DNA of 64,000 nucleotides. Origin: Halorubrum distributum JCM 10118. Its GTDB lineage: Archaea; Halobacteriota; Halobacteria; Halobacteriales; Haloferacaceae. The stretch spans positions 1 through 64,000 of the forward strand of contig NZ_AOJN01000024.1 in assembly GCF_000337335.1 (NCBI RefSeq). Direction: 5' to 3'. The notes under the pieces are model-generated. The model was not told the DNA's origin. It was given only the letters and a program-made list of their open reading frames with translations, and made no database searches. Shown here piece by piece: positions 8,508-18,454 of the stretch (position 1 is its first letter; every line of letters starts with the position of its first letter). The translations under genes were made by a program, and so were the position numbers.

Positions 8508-9263
8508 ATGGAGCTGTTCGCGGTTCCGGACCTCCCGGAGATCCGGGAGGGAGACGACCTGGCGGCCATGATCGACGAGCGCGTCGACCTCCGCGCGGAC
8601 GACGTGGTCGTCGTCGCCAGCACGGTCGTCTCGAAGGCCGAAGGGCGCGTCTTCGACCTCTCGGACTTCCCGGCGAGCGAGCGCGCGGAGGCCGTCGCCG
8701 ACCGGCTGGCGGAGATATCCGGCGAGGAGAAGGACCCGCGCTTCGCACAGGCCGTCATCGAGGAGTCGACGGAGCTGGTCATGGAGGCGCCGTTCCTCCT
8801 CACCGCGACGCGCTTCGGCCACATCGGCGTCAACGCCGGTATCGACCGCTCGAACGTCCCCGACGGCGACCTGCTGCTGCTCCCGGAGCGCCCCTCCGAG
8901 AGCGCGGCGCGGATCCGCGAGGGGATCGCGGCCGACCGCGTCGTCGTCAGCGACACCTGCGGGCGCCCGTTCCGCCACGGTCAGCGCGGCGTCGCTATCG
9001 GGTGGGCCGGGATGCCCGCCAGCCGCGACTGGCGCGGCGAGCGCGACCGCGACGGCCGCGAGATGGGCGTCACCGTCCAGAACGTGATCGACGAGCTGGC
9101 GGCGGCCGCCAACCTCGTCGCGGGCGAGGGCGACGGGGGCACCCCGGTCGTCGTCGTCCGCGACTGGGAGTTCGGCGACCACGACGGCTCGGACAACCAC
9201 TTCCGCGAGGTCGAGGGCGACTTCGTCCGGCAGGCCCTGCGGGAGTGGACCTTCGACGAATAA
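8508..9263 (+). CDS. cofE: Coenzyme F420-0:L-glutamate ligase
   Basis: The 251-residue protein adds glutamate residues to F420-0 using GTP, completing coenzyme F420. Family features are VVVVASTVVSKAEGRVFDL near the N terminus, GVNAGIDRSNVPDGDLLLLP in the middle and the VSDTCGRPFRHGQRGVAIG block. Length is typical. It is followed after only two bases by an F420-dependent reductase gene, so the two are very likely cotranscribed. Confidence 0.9.
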   Translation: MELFAVPDLPEIREGDDLAAMIDERVDLRADDVVVVASTVVSKAEGRVFDLSDFPASERAEAVADRLAEISGEEKDPRFAQAVIEESTELVMEAPFLLTATRFGHIGVNAGIDRSNVPDGDLLLLPERPSESAARIREGIAADRVVVSDTCGRPFRHGQRGVAIGWAGMPASRDWRGERDRDGREMGVTVQNVIDELAAAANLVAGEGDGGTPVVVVRDWEFGDHDGSDNHFREVEGDFVRQALREWTFDE

Positions 9264-9265
9264 CC

Positions 9266-10249
9266 ATGCTCGGTATCGAACTCACCCCCGAACACGAGTT
9301 GTCCCGCCTCGTCGACCTCGGCGTCCGCGCCGAGGACGCCGGCTACGACGCCGTCTACTCGACGTGTCACTACAACAACCGCGACCCGTGGGCGTTCCTC
9401 TCGCGGCTCGCGGCCGCGACGGACTCCGTCCGGCTCGGCCCGGGCGTCGCCAACCCCTACGAGACCCACCCCGTGACGCTCGCCTCCAAGGTCGCCACGC
9501 TCGACGAGGCGTCCGAGGGCCGCGCCGTCTTCGGCCTCGGCCCCGGCGACCCCTCGACGCTGGCGAACCTCGGGCTCGAAGACGAGCGCGGGCTCCGCCC
9601 CGTGCTGGAGGCGTTCAAGACCGCACAGAAGCTGTGGGCCGGCGACCGGGTGGACCACGAGGGAACCTTCGACGCGACGGACGCGGGACTCAACTACGAG
9701 CCCCCGCAGGGCGCCGCAATTCCGGTCCACGTCGGCGGCGAGGGGCCGCACATGTGCCGGATGGCCGCGAAGCACGCCGACGGCCTACTGTACAACGGCT
9801 CGCACCCCAAGGACCTTGCGTGGGCCCGCGAGCAGGTCGACGACGGCCTCGCCGACAGGCCCGACCATCGGGGCGACTTCGACCTGATCGCGTACGCCGC
9901 GGTCTCTATCGCCGAGGACGAGACCGCCGCCCGGGAGGCCGCCCGCCCGCCGGTCGCCTTTATCACCGCGGGCGCCGCGCCGCCCGTCCTGAAGCGCCAC
10001 GGGATCGACCCGGACGCGGCGACGGAAATCGGCGACCGCGTCTCGGCCGGCGAGTTCTCCGCGGCCTTCGAGCGCGTGACGCCCGCGATGGTCGACGCGT
10101 TCTGTATGGCCGGCACGCCCGAGACCGTCCGCGATCGCGCCGCTGCCGTCGCCGACCACGCCGACGGGCTCGTCGTCGGGTCGCCGCTCGGCCCGGACTT
10201 GGAGAGCGCCGTCGACCTCGCGGCCGAGGCGGTCGACGGGCTGTTCTGA
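9266..10249 (+). CDS. mer: F420-dependent Mer-like oxidoreductase (LLM class)
   Basis: The 327-residue protein is a luciferase-like F420-dependent enzyme resembling 5,10-methylenetetrahydromethanopterin reductase. It begins LGIELTPEHELSRLVDLG and carries YSTCHYNNRDPWAFLSRLAA, GPGVANPYETHPV and FGLGPGDPSTLANLG. The start ATG lies two bases after the cofE stop, and the linkage supports an F420 role. Haloarchaea lack methanogenesis, so it probably works in C1-folate-like metabolism; the exact substrate is not provable from sequence. Confidence 0.82.
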   Translation: MLGIELTPEHELSRLVDLGVRAEDAGYDAVYSTCHYNNRDPWAFLSRLAAATDSVRLGPGVANPYETHPVTLASKVATLDEASEGRAVFGLGPGDPSTLANLGLEDERGLRPVLEAFKTAQKLWAGDRVDHEGTFDATDAGLNYEPPQGAAIPVHVGGEGPHMCRMAAKHADGLLYNGSHPKDLAWAREQVDDGLADRPDHRGDFDLIAYAAVSIAEDETAAREAARPPVAFITAGAAPPVLKRHGIDPDAATEIGDRVSAGEFSAAFERVTPAMVDAFCMAGTPETVRDRAAAVADHADGLVVGSPLGPDLESAVDLAAEAVDGLF

Positions 10250-10384
10250 GCGGCCGCGACGGCGCGGCCGCCCGCCCCGCTCCGCTCCGCTCTCGGTCGG
10301 CGGATTCCCGCACCGTGACAATCGAGAATCGCTCGTGATAACCCCGGCGGGAGGTTCATATGCCGTTCTCGTCGAGGTCCGGAC

Positions 10385-12136
10385 ATGTCCACGACACGAC
10401 AGCGCCGCCCGGGGATACGCGGGCGGTACGAGGCCCTCCTGTGGCGGACGATGGACGGGCTCGGCGTCACTGAGTCGATCGAGCGCAAGGTCGTCACGGC
10501 GGTCGGCATCCAGTTCCTCGTCACCGTCGGCATCTTTCTCACGCAGTTCGTTCTCTCCGGGACCGCCGCGTACGTCGTCTCCGGCGCCCTGTTCCTCGGC
10601 GCGGTCGTCGCCATCTACAACACGCTGCTCATCGTCCGACGCGACTTCGTCGCCCCGATCCGGGCGTTAGAGCGCGAGGCGGAGGCGATCGCTGCGGGCG
10701 AGATCGAGGGGACGAGCGGCGTCGACGCGGCCGGTCCGTCGGACGGCGAGTCCGCGGGCGCCCTCGATCCGACTCAGCCGGACGAGGTCGGCAGCCTCGT
10801 CGGCGCGTTCGGCGAGGTCCGCGGCTACCTCACCACCGTCTCCGCGCAGGCGGAGGCGCTCGCGGCCCAGGAGTTCGACGACCCGGCGCTCGACGAGGAC
10901 GTCCCGGGCTCCTTCGGCGAGTCGCTCGACGAGATGGCCGAGAACCTCACCGCCTACACGGCCGAGCTGGAGGCGCTCGTCGACGCCTTCGGCGACGCCG
11001 CCGAGCGCGCGCAGGACGGCGACCTGACGGCGACCATCGACGCGGACGCGCTGGCGACCGACGAGGAGCGGTACGCCGAGCTCGTCGACAACTACAACCG
11101 GCTCGTCGCGACCCTCGGCGAGACGCTCGGCGACGTCGGCGCGTTCACCGCGGACGTGGCCGGCACCGCGGACGACGTGCGCGCGAGCATGGACGAGGTC
11201 GACGACGCGAGCGGCGAGGTCGCCCGTTCGGTCCAAGAGATCTCCGACGGCGCGGCCGAACAGACGGACGAGCTGGAGGCGATCGCCGGCGAGATGAACA
11301 CGCTGTCCGCGACGGTCGAGGAGATCGCGGCGAGCGCGGACGACGCGGCCGAGACCGCCCGCGACGCGGCCGAGCGCGGTCGCTCCGGGCGCGAGGAGGC
11401 GGCAGAGGCGATCGCGGAGCTGGAGACACTCGAATCCCGGATCGGCGAGACGGCGGCCGCGGTCACCGACCTCGCGGAGCGGGTCGGCGAGATCGACGAG
11501 ATCGCGGCCGTGATCGACGAGATCGCGGAGGAGACTAACCTGCTCGCCCTGAACGCTTCCATCGAGGCGGCGCGCGCAGACGGCTCCGGGGACGGGTTCG
11601 CGGTGGTCGCGGACGAGGTGAAGTCGCTCGCCGAGGAGACCCGCGAGTCCGCGGCGGAGATCTCCGGTCGCATCGAGGAGGTACAGACCGCCTCGGCGGA
11701 GACCGCGGCCGACGCCGAGGAGATGGAGACCCAGGTCGCCGAGGGCGTCGAGACGATCGAGTCGACGTTACGGGAGTTCGAGGGGGTCGTCGAAGACGTG
11801 ACGACGGTCGACGAGACCGTCCAGGAGATCAGCGACGCGACCGACGACCAGGCGCGCACGACCCAGGAGGTCGTCGACATGGTCGACGGCGTCGCCTCCG
11901 TGAGCAGACAGACCGCGACCGAGGCCGAGACCGTCGCGGCCGCGGCCGAGGAGCAGACCGCGACCGTCTCCGAGGTGACGGGGCAGGTCCACACGCTCTC
12001 CGACCAGTCCGACGAGCTGCTCGCGCGGCTGAACGAGTTCGAGGTTCCGGACGGGTCGGACGGGAGCGCGACCGCGGTCGGGGGCCCGGCGAACGGTTCC
12101 GGGACGCGGTCGGCGACGGGCGCCGACGACGACTGA
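10385..12136 (+). CDS. Methyl-accepting chemotaxis transducer
   Basis: The 583-residue transducer has two closely spaced N-terminal membrane helices (about residues 36-80) with almost no extracellular loop. HAMP-like regions follow ([21 protein letters not shown]; a second near 165-240), then a long coiled-coil MCP signalling domain (about 280-560). The kinase-binding hairpin contains [20 protein letters not shown] and [17 protein letters not shown]. The missing outer sensor suggests a cytoplasmic or membrane signal, or a partner receptor, but no rhodopsin gene is adjacent. Confidence 0.88.
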   Translation: MSTTRQRRPGIRGRYEALLWRTMDGLGVTESIERKVVTAVGIQFLVTVGIFLTQFVLSGTAAYVVSGALFLGAVVAIYNTLLIVRRDFVAPIRALEREAEAIAAGEIEGTSGVDAAGPSDGESAGALDPTQPDEVGSLVGAFGEVRGYLTTVSAQAEALAAQEFDDPALDEDVPGSFGESLDEMAENLTAYTAELEALVDAFGDAAERAQDGDLTATIDADALATDEERYAELVDNYNRLVATLGETLGDVGAFTADVAGTADDVRASMDEVDDASGEVARSVQEISDGAAEQTDELEAIAGEMNTLSATVEEIAASADDAAETARDAAERGRSGREEAAEAIAELETLESRIGETAAAVTDLAERVGEIDEIAAVIDEIAEETNLLALNASIEAARADGSGDGFAVVADEVKSLAEETRESAAEISGRIEEVQTASAETAADAEEMETQVAEGVETIESTLREFEGVVEDVTTVDETVQEISDATDDQARTTQEVVDMVDGVASVSRQTATEAETVAAAAEEQTATVSEVTGQVHTLSDQSDELLARLNEFEVPDGSDGSATAVGGPANGSGTRSATGADDD

Positions 12137-12171
12137 GGAAGAGACCGATCGGGCCGCCCGGTTTTCGGCTT

Positions 12172-12411
12172 CTACTCGGAGCGGCCGCGACCGCCGAGCG
12201 AGGGGAGGTTCACGCCGATCTCGCCGAGCAGCGCGCCGACCGCGGCGTACCCGAGCGCGCCGACGGAGGCGACGATCAGCACCTGTCCGACGACGACGAG
12301 CAGCGCCGACAGCGGGTCGCCCGCGCCGAGGATCAGGTCGTTCAGGAAGATGTCGACGAACCGGCCGACGTCGCCGACCAGCCGCGAGACGAAGTCGATG
12401 AGCGCCATCAT
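12172..12411 (-). CDS. Small membrane protein, 79 aa
   Basis: The protein begins MMALIDFVSRLVGDVGRFVD and has one or two hydrophobic helices (ALLVVVGQVLIVASVGALGY and the following segment) before a Gly/Arg-rich tail. The composition looks like a genuine short haloarchaeal membrane protein. Family not recognised. Confidence 0.5.
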   Translation of the reverse strand: MMALIDFVSRLVGDVGRFVDIFLNDLILGAGDPLSALLVVVGQVLIVASVGALGYAAVGALLGEIGVNLPSLGGRGRSE

Positions 12412-12498
12412 GGGGCACGGTTGGACCGGGGGGTACTTGGGTGTTGAGTTCGCGGCGACGGTTCGCCACGCTCGGTCGCGTCGCGAACGGGGCGACGG

Positions 12499-12969
12499 CT
12501 ACGCCTCCGCTGTCGCCGCTTCCGCTGTCGCCGCCGCTTCTTCGTCCGAGTCCGTGTACCGCAGCGCCCAAGCTATCAGGACCGCCTGAAACGGCAGCCG
12601 AATCAGCGCTGCGAGCCGCGCCGGCGCGAGGAGTCGGTCGGGGACGAGGTCGTTCAGCGTGTCGCTCCGGGCGAGGTGGACGTTCGCCGGGAACACCGCG
12701 ACGAGGAGGGCGACGATCCCCCACGCGGACGGGCGCCGCGTCCGTCGCCACGCGACGCCGACCCCGAGGACGATCTCGGCGATTCCGGAGAGGTACACGA
12801 GCCCGACGGGCCGCGGGAACGACGGCGGGACCGCTTCCGCGAAGCGCTCGGGGATCAGGAAGTGAGCGATCCCGGCGACGACGTACGTCGCACCCATCAG
12901 CGGGGCGAGTGAGGGCCCGGACTCCGTTTCGTCTGCGTCGGTCGAGCAGGGTTGGTCTGCGTCGGTCAT
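12499..12969 (-). CDS. DoxX-like four-helix membrane protein
   Basis: The 156-residue protein has four hydrophobic segments and the DoxX-like features AGIAHFLIPERFAEAVPPSF, LVYLSGIAEIVLGVGVAW and FPANVHLARSD. The ATG at 12969 (MTDADQPCST) is chosen because it gives a short acidic leader before the first helix. A low-complexity Ala/Glu/Thr tail ends the protein. Members are small inner-membrane proteins of poorly defined, often redox-related role. It is divergent from the site-2 protease gene. Confidence 0.75.
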   Translation of the reverse strand: MTDADQPCSTDADETESGPSLAPLMGATYVVAGIAHFLIPERFAEAVPPSFPRPVGLVYLSGIAEIVLGVGVAWRRTRRPSAWGIVALLVAVFPANVHLARSDTLNDLVPDRLLAPARLAALIRLPFQAVLIAWALRYTDSDEEAAATAEAATAEA

Positions 12970-13063
12970 ACCTCGCCACACGGGCGGGAGGGGTATCATT
13001 CCTCGCCGTCCGGGGTTCCGGGAACCGAACCCCTTACGAACGGGCGAGCCCAACGCCGTCGTA

Positions 13064-14965
13064 ATGAATACGTTGTTCTGGGTGCTCACCGGGATCCTCG
13101 CGTACTCCGCGGTCGCGATGTACCTGCGGAACGAGGGGATCCTCCCGGACGCGTTCAGGGTCTCCGGACCGGTGTTGACCCTCCGGACGCTCCGCGGGCG
13201 CGCCTTCCTCGGCCGACTCGCGGCGCCGAAGCGGTTCTGGCGCGCGGTCGCCAACCTCGGGCTCGGGGGGGCCTTGGTGGCGATGGTGGCGTCGTTCGCG
13301 CTCATCCTCTCGTCGGCGACCTCGGCGTTCACGAACGCGCAGCCCTCCGCGATCCAGCAGCCGCAGAACTTCCTCATCATCCCCGGCGTCAACGACTTCC
13401 TCCCGCTGTCGGTCGCGCCCGAGATCGTCGCCGGCCTCGCCGGCGCGATGGTGGTCCACGAGGGCGCGCACGGCCTGCTCTGCCGGGTCGAGGACATCGA
13501 CATCGACTCGATGGGGCTCGTCTTCTTCGCGCTGCTCCCCGTCGGCGCGTTCGTCGAGCCCGACGAGGAGGCGACCCAGCAGGCCTCCCGCGGCGCCCGC
13601 GCCCGGATGTTCGCGGCCGGCGTCACCGCGAACACGGTGCTGACGATCGTCGTCTTCGCGCTCCTCTTCGGCCCCGTCGTCGGCGCCATCTCGCCGGCGG
13701 CCGGCTACGCGGTCGGCGAGGTGAACCCCGGCTCCCCGGCGGCCGCGGCCGACCTCTCGCAGGGCGACCGGATCGTCGAGGTCGCCGGGACGCCGATCGA
13801 GACGAGCGGGGAGTTCGAGTCCGCGATCGCCGACGCCGGCGACTCCGTCGCGCTCACCGTCGACGACGGCGACACGCGAAAGGCGGTGACGATCGACCGC
13901 GAGCTACAGGTGGTCGGCTCCGCCGGCGGCAACCCCCTCGGCGTGACGATCGAGGAGGTGCCCGTGACGGTCGCGGCGGTGAACGGCGAGTCGGTCGCGA
14001 CCGAGTCGGAGTTCTTCGACGCGGTCGGCGGCGACGAGCGCGCGACGCTGACGGTGACGGGCAACGCGAGCGTCATCGATCAGGTCCGCGACGCGCCCGG
14101 CGCCGAGAACGCCTCGGGCGTCGAGACGGCCGACGGCGACGCGGCGGTCACCGTCCCCGACGTGCCGGTCGGCGCGTACGTCGTCGGCGTCCAGGAGGGC
14201 GGTCCGATCCACGACGAGGGCGCCGCCCTCGGCGAGCCGCTGACGATCGTCTCCGTCGACGGCGAGCGCGTCGTCGATAACGGGGCGCTCTCGGCCGTCC
14301 TCGGCGAGCGCGACCCCGGTGAGACCGTCCCCGTCACCGTCTTCGACGCCGACGGCGAGCGCACCACGTACGACGTGGAGCTCGACCAGCACCCGAACCG
14401 CGACGGCGGGTTCATCGGCGTCAGCGTCTTCCCCGGCACGAGCGGGCTCGCGCTCGACGACGTGGGCGTCACCGAGTACCCGGCGGGCGCGTACCTCGAA
14501 CTACTTGGCGGCGACGGCGGCGCGGAGGCCGCGGACGGCGTCCCGCTCGGCGGGGTCACCGAGTCGCCGCTCGGCCTCGTCTTCGTCGCGCTCATCCTCC
14601 CGCTCGGCAGCCTGTTCGGGCTTCCGTTCAACTTCGCGGGGTTCACCGGCGAGCTGACCAACTTCTTCGTCGTCGAGGGGCCGCTCGCGGCGCTCGGCGG
14701 CGGCACCTTCCTGCTGGCGAACCTCCTCTTCTGGTCGGGGTGGATCAACATCCAGCTGGCGCTGTTCAACTGCCTCCCGGCGTTCCCGCTCGACGGCGGC
14801 CGCATCCTCCGGATGGTCGCCGAGGCGGTGATCAGCCGGGTCCCGATCAGCGACCGACACGCCGCGGTGCGGACGATCACCGTCTCGTCCGGGCTCGTCA
14901 TGCTGGCCGGGCTGGTCGCGATGATCTTCGGTAACCAGATCCTCACCGCGCTCGGCCTGATCTGA
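13064..14965 (+). CDS. Site-2 protease family zinc metalloprotease (M50)
   Basis: The 633-residue membrane protease cleaves substrates within the bilayer. The zinc motif HEGAH is at residues 132-136 in a membrane segment, and the second motif FPLDGGRILRM is near the C terminus in LFNCLPAFPLDGG. The central part holds PDZ-like regions (about 215-300, and a second around 370-450). Hydrophobic helices flank both catalytic motifs. Likely roles are release of membrane-bound regulators or quality control; no adjacent anti-sigma-like substrate is seen. Confidence 0.88.
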   Translation: MNTLFWVLTGILAYSAVAMYLRNEGILPDAFRVSGPVLTLRTLRGRAFLGRLAAPKRFWRAVANLGLGGALVAMVASFALILSSATSAFTNAQPSAIQQPQNFLIIPGVNDFLPLSVAPEIVAGLAGAMVVHEGAHGLLCRVEDIDIDSMGLVFFALLPVGAFVEPDEEATQQASRGARARMFAAGVTANTVLTIVVFALLFGPVVGAISPAAGYAVGEVNPGSPAAAADLSQGDRIVEVAGTPIETSGEFESAIADAGDSVALTVDDGDTRKAVTIDRELQVVGSAGGNPLGVTIEEVPVTVAAVNGESVATESEFFDAVGGDERATLTVTGNASVIDQVRDAPGAENASGVETADGDAAVTVPDVPVGAYVVGVQEGGPIHDEGAALGEPLTIVSVDGERVVDNGALSAVLGERDPGETVPVTVFDADGERTTYDVELDQHPNRDGGFIGVSVFPGTSGLALDDVGVTEYPAGAYLELLGGDGGAEAADGVPLGGVTESPLGLVFVALILPLGSLFGLPFNFAGFTGELTNFFVVEGPLAALGGGTFLLANLLFWSGWINIQLALFNCLPAFPLDGGRILRMVAEAVISRVPISDRHAAVRTITVSSGLVMLAGLVAMIFGNQILTALGLI

Positions 14966-15202
14966 GGCGATGGCGCGTGCCTCCGAGCGCCCCTCGGGCG
15001 CGAGGAGCACGCGCGAGGGAGCGGTGAGCGCTCGAAGAGCGCGAACCGCGAGGCTGGGGAGGTGTGAGGCGCTGTGCCGTGCGGTGCGGGGCGGGACTCA
15101 AAGGGGCAGCCGGGAAGCGGGCGCAGGCGACGCAAGCACTGGAGGGAGCGAACGGAGTGAGCGACCGAAGCGCGCAGCGAGCGTGCGCCCGCTTCCCGGC
15201 TG
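14966..15202. repeat. Intergenic repeat with a 19-bp perfect inverted repeat
   Basis: No gene is seen between 14966 and 15479. The segment opens with GGCGCGTGCCTCCGAGCG (14969-14986), nearly the reverse complement of bases near the window start. CAGCCGGGAAGCGGGCGCA (15107-15125) is perfectly repeated in inverted orientation at 15184-15202 around a 58-nt purine-rich loop. The structure could be a small non-autonomous element or a structured RNA; no transposase is present. Confidence 0.5.
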
Positions 15203-15238
15203 GGGCTTTGGAGGTTGTCTCCGTCGATCCGCGACCAG

Positions 15239-15345
15239 GTATTTATAAACGAGCGACTGTGGCTTTGGAGATCGTCACCGCGCCATCGGTCACGTATAAA
15301 TAGCCGACGCAATACCACGATCCGGTTTATAAGTAACCAATCAAC
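15239..15345. promoter_or_regulatory. Cluster of three TATTTATA / TTATAA boxes
   Basis: Three TATA-like boxes occur in about 100 bases: TATTTATAAA (15240-15249), TATAAATAG (15295-15303) and TTTATAAG (15327-15334). The first and second are near inverted copies of each other, so the stretch may be a relic of a short repeat with TATA-bearing ends. The gene downstream starts at 15480, too far for leaderless use of these boxes. Confidence 0.35.
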
Positions 15346-15479
15346 GACACCGGTTCATACGCCCTCGCTACCGTTCGCCGCCGTTTCCGTACCGCGCGAG
15401 ATACGTCGGAATCCTCTCTGTCGAAGAGTCGTAACAGCCCGAGGGAAACGGGTTTCCCCCGCGGGCGCGACGCCCCCGT

Positions 15480-16724
15480 ATGACGCACTCGCGGACCGTC
15501 GAACTCGAGGGCCACATCATCGACAGCGGCACCATGCAGCGCTGCTTCGGCGCGGTGATGGACCTCGGCGGCTCGTTCGACGTCCAGCAGTTCGACGTCG
15601 GGAAACACGAGACCGAAGAATCGTACTGCCGGCTGACTGTCTCCGCGGACGATCCCGAGACGCTGCGGGACATCCTTCACGAGCTCCACCAGAACGGCGC
15701 GGTACTGGAAGATCCCTCCGAGGTGGACCTCGTCGCGGCGCCCGCGGACAAGGTGGTCCCGCCGAACTTCTACTCGACGACGAACCACCCGACCGAGGTG
15801 TTGTACGACGGCGAGTGGATCGACGTCGAGCGGATCGAGATGGACTGCGCGCTGGTGGTGGACCCCGGCGGTGATTCCGGCGAGAGTCCCCGCGCCTACA
15901 CCAAGACCCTCAACGCGGTCGACGAGGGCGATCTCGTCGCGACGGACCAGTCGGGAATCCGCGTGAACCCCCCCGAGCGCCCACGGAGCGGCGGCGGCGC
16001 GTTCGGCTTCATGCAGGGCGGCGTCTCCGCCGAGCGCCCCTCCGAGTCGACGATCCGCGAGGTCGCCGAGGAGCTGCGCGCGGTGAAGGAGGACGGCGGC
16101 AACGTGATGGTCGTCGCGGGGCCGGCCGTGATCCACTCGGGCGCGGGCGACGCGCTGGCTGACCTCGTCGCGGCGGGCTACGTCGACGCGCTCTCCGCGG
16201 GCAACGGCTTCGCCACGCACGACTTGGAGCGCTCCATCTACGGCACCTCGCTCGGGATGAACGTCGAGACGCTCGAACACCCGCGGAAGGGCCACAAACA
16301 CCACATCTGGACCATCTCGGAGATCATCCGGGCCGGCGGGATCGAGGCGGCAGTCGACGAGGGAATCGTCACGGAGGGCGTGATGTACGAGTGCGTGGTG
16401 AACGACGTCGACACCGTCCTCGCGGGGTCGATCCGCGATGACGGCCCGCTCCCGGACACGGTCACCGACGCGGTCGAGGCCCAGAACGCGATCCGCGAGC
16501 AGGCCCACGACGCCGACCTCGTGATCATGCTCGCCACCTTGCTCCACTCCGTCGCGGTCGGGAACTGCCTCCCGTCGACGACGAAGACCGTCTGCGTCGA
16601 CATCAACCCGGCCACCGTCACCCAGCTGCTCGACCGCGGCTCCGCGCAGGCGATCGGGATGGTCACCGACATCGGGACGTTCGTGCCGACGCTCGCGGAG
16701 TTCGTGTTGGAGGGCGACGCGTGA
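15480..16724 (+). CDS. LOR/SDH-family protein, ornithine cyclodeaminase-like
   Basis: The 414-residue protein matches the archaeal TIGR00300/LOR-SDH family, members of which act as ornithine cyclodeaminases or related arginine-catabolic enzymes. Recognisable blocks are VELEGHIIDSGTMQRCFGAV, AAPADKVVPPNFYSTTNHPT, VVAGPAVIHSGAGDALADLV, LSAGNGFATHDLERSIYGTS and the C-terminal VCVDINPATVTQLLDRGS. The Gly-rich C-terminal half is NAD-binding. The next gene overlaps the stop by four bases (GTGA). Confidence 0.8.
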   Translation: MTHSRTVELEGHIIDSGTMQRCFGAVMDLGGSFDVQQFDVGKHETEESYCRLTVSADDPETLRDILHELHQNGAVLEDPSEVDLVAAPADKVVPPNFYSTTNHPTEVLYDGEWIDVERIEMDCALVVDPGGDSGESPRAYTKTLNAVDEGDLVATDQSGIRVNPPERPRSGGGAFGFMQGGVSAERPSESTIREVAEELRAVKEDGGNVMVVAGPAVIHSGAGDALADLVAAGYVDALSAGNGFATHDLERSIYGTSLGMNVETLEHPRKGHKHHIWTISEIIRAGGIEAAVDEGIVTEGVMYECVVNDVDTVLAGSIRDDGPLPDTVTDAVEAQNAIREQAHDADLVIMLATLLHSVAVGNCLPSTTKTVCVDINPATVTQLLDRGSAQAIGMVTDIGTFVPTLAEFVLEGDA

Positions 16725-17314
16725 CGCTCGAAATCAGACCCTACGACCGCGAGCGCGACGCCGACGGCCTCTACGAACTGAAGATCGCCTTCGAGCGCGG
16801 CCTCGGCGAGAATACGGGCGGCGACGAGAAGGCGGCCGCCTACGAGGGGAAGCTCACCGACGCGTACCGCGAGCGCTGGCTCGACTGGGTCGACCGCTGC
16901 GTCGACGCTGACCCGCGGTGCGTGACCGTCGCGGTCGACGAGCGCGCGGATGACGGGGAGGGGGACGCCGGAGACGCGGGCGCCGGAGACGCGGACGCCG
17001 GAGACGCGGACGCCGGAGACGAACCCGAGGCGGAGGCGGTCGTCGGCTACGTCTTCGTCCTCCCCGAGCGCACCGCGATGATCTGGGACGCGGCGGTCCT
17101 GAACGAGATCTACGTCGCCCCCGACTACCGCGGCACCGGCGTCGCCGACGACCTGATCGACGCCGCGCTCGCGCTCGCGGCCGATCAGGACCTCCCGCTC
17201 GACCGAATTGTCCTCGACGTCGACCCCGCGAACGAGCGCGCGAAGGGGTTCTACGACCGTCACGGCTTCGAGCCGTGGGGCGAGATGGTCGCGCGGCCGC
17301 TGGAGGACGCCTGA
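16721..17314 (+). CDS. GNAT-family N-acetyltransferase
   Basis: The 197-residue protein has the acetyl-CoA binding signature EIYVAPDYRGTGVADDLIDA followed by NERAKGFYDRHGFEPWGEMV, typical of GNAT enzymes. It starts at a GTG overlapping the upstream stop, so translational coupling is likely. A low-complexity insert of alternating Gly-Asp-Ala residues interrupts the domain at about residues 75-95 and is encoded by a 15-bp tandem repeat. The acetylated substrate is unknown. Confidence 0.82.
   Translation: MTLEIRPYDRERDADGLYELKIAFERGLGENTGGDEKAAAYEGKLTDAYRERWLDWVDRCVDADPRCVTVAVDERADDGEGDAGDAGAGDADAGDADAGDEPEAEAVVGYVFVLPERTAMIWDAAVLNEIYVAPDYRGTGVADDLIDAALALAADQDLPLDRIVLDVDPANERAKGFYDRHGFEPWGEMVARPLEDA
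16963..17021 (+). repeat. 15-bp coding minisatellite
   Basis: About four near-identical copies of GACGCGGACGCCGGA run in tandem inside the GNAT gene and encode an acidic D-A-G-D-A repeat. Unit length is divisible by three, so copy-number changes would keep the frame. Confidence 0.75.
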
Positions 17315-17398
17315 CGTCACGGCCGCGCGACCGCGATCGGCCCGACCTCCCGTTCCGACTCCCGAAGCTACAAGCGCGCTCGCCCGTTCTCGACGGCC

Positions 17399-18385
17399 GT
17401 GATACAGATCGGGATCGTCGGCTGCGGCGTCATCGGGAACCGACTCGCGGCCGCCGTCGCGGAGCACGACCGCTACGAACTGGCGGCCGCCTGCGACCTC
17501 GACGCGGACCGCGCGGCGTCGCTGGCGGCCGACCACGGTACCGACCGCACCGCGACGACGACCGACCACGCCTCGCTCGTCGAGCGCGACGGCCTCGACG
17601 CGGTGTACGTCGGCGTGCCGCCGCTCGCGCACCGCGAGGTGGTCGCCGACGCGCTCGCGGCCGGCAAACACGTCATCTGCGAGAAGCCCATCGCGGCCGA
17701 CGCGGAGACGGGCCGCGAACTCGTCGCGCTCGCCGAGGAGACCGACCGCGTCACGGCCGTGAACCTCCCGTTCCGCTACACGCCGGGGTTCGTCCGCCTG
17801 CGCGAGGCGGTCGCCGCGGGCGATATCGGCGACCCGCGTCGGGTCGAGCTCCGGTTCCGGTTCCCGGAGTGGCCCCGCGAGTGGCAGGACGTGGCGTGGC
17901 TGGAGTCGCGCGAACAGGGCGGCCCGCTGCGCGAGGTCGGGACGCACTTCCTGTTCGGCGTCCAAGAGCTGTTCGGACCGATCGACTCCGTCTCGGCCGA
18001 CGTGGGCTACTCCGGACCCGACGCCTACGAGGACGACGTGGCGGGGATATTCCGGGCCGACGGCGTCCGCGGGACGATCGATCTGCTCTGCGACCACGAG
18101 GGCGAAGCGGAGAACAGCGTCACGGTCGTCGGCGACGACGCGTCGCTGTCGCTGACGGAGTGGTATCGGCTCGCGCGGAATCGAGGGCGCGAGGACGAGG
18201 AGACGCTCGTCGACGAGCGGGGCGACACGGTGCGCGCGCTCCTGACGGAGTTCGCGAGCGCGGTCGACGGCGACGGCGGCGACCTCGTCTCCTTCGCCGA
18301 GGCGACGCGCGTTCAGGAGGTGCTCGAAGCGATCCACGCCTCCGACGGGGACCGGGTTCACCTCGGTGCGGGCGACAGGAGATAA
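17399..18385 (+). CDS. Gfo/Idh/MocA-family oxidoreductase
   Basis: The 328-residue protein has an N-terminal Rossmann fold (IGIVGCGVIGNRLAAAV) and the family motif HVICEKPIAADAETG, whose Lys is normally catalytic. It probably oxidises or reduces a sugar or polyol with NAD(P). The GTG start at 17399 places the nucleotide-binding strand directly at the N terminus, as usual. The substrate cannot be inferred from the neighbours. Confidence 0.85.
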   Translation: MIQIGIVGCGVIGNRLAAAVAEHDRYELAAACDLDADRAASLAADHGTDRTATTTDHASLVERDGLDAVYVGVPPLAHREVVADALAAGKHVICEKPIAADAETGRELVALAEETDRVTAVNLPFRYTPGFVRLREAVAAGDIGDPRRVELRFRFPEWPREWQDVAWLESREQGGPLREVGTHFLFGVQELFGPIDSVSADVGYSGPDAYEDDVAGIFRADGVRGTIDLLCDHEGEAENSVTVVGDDASLSLTEWYRLARNRGREDEETLVDERGDTVRALLTEFASAVDGDGGDLVSFAEATRVQEVLEAIHASDGDRVHLGAGDRR

Positions 18386-18454
18386 CCCGACCGCGGAGTC
18401 GCGGCCCGGGAACGCCCGGCAGGAGTTATGTGTCTCACGGGTCCATTACCGCGT

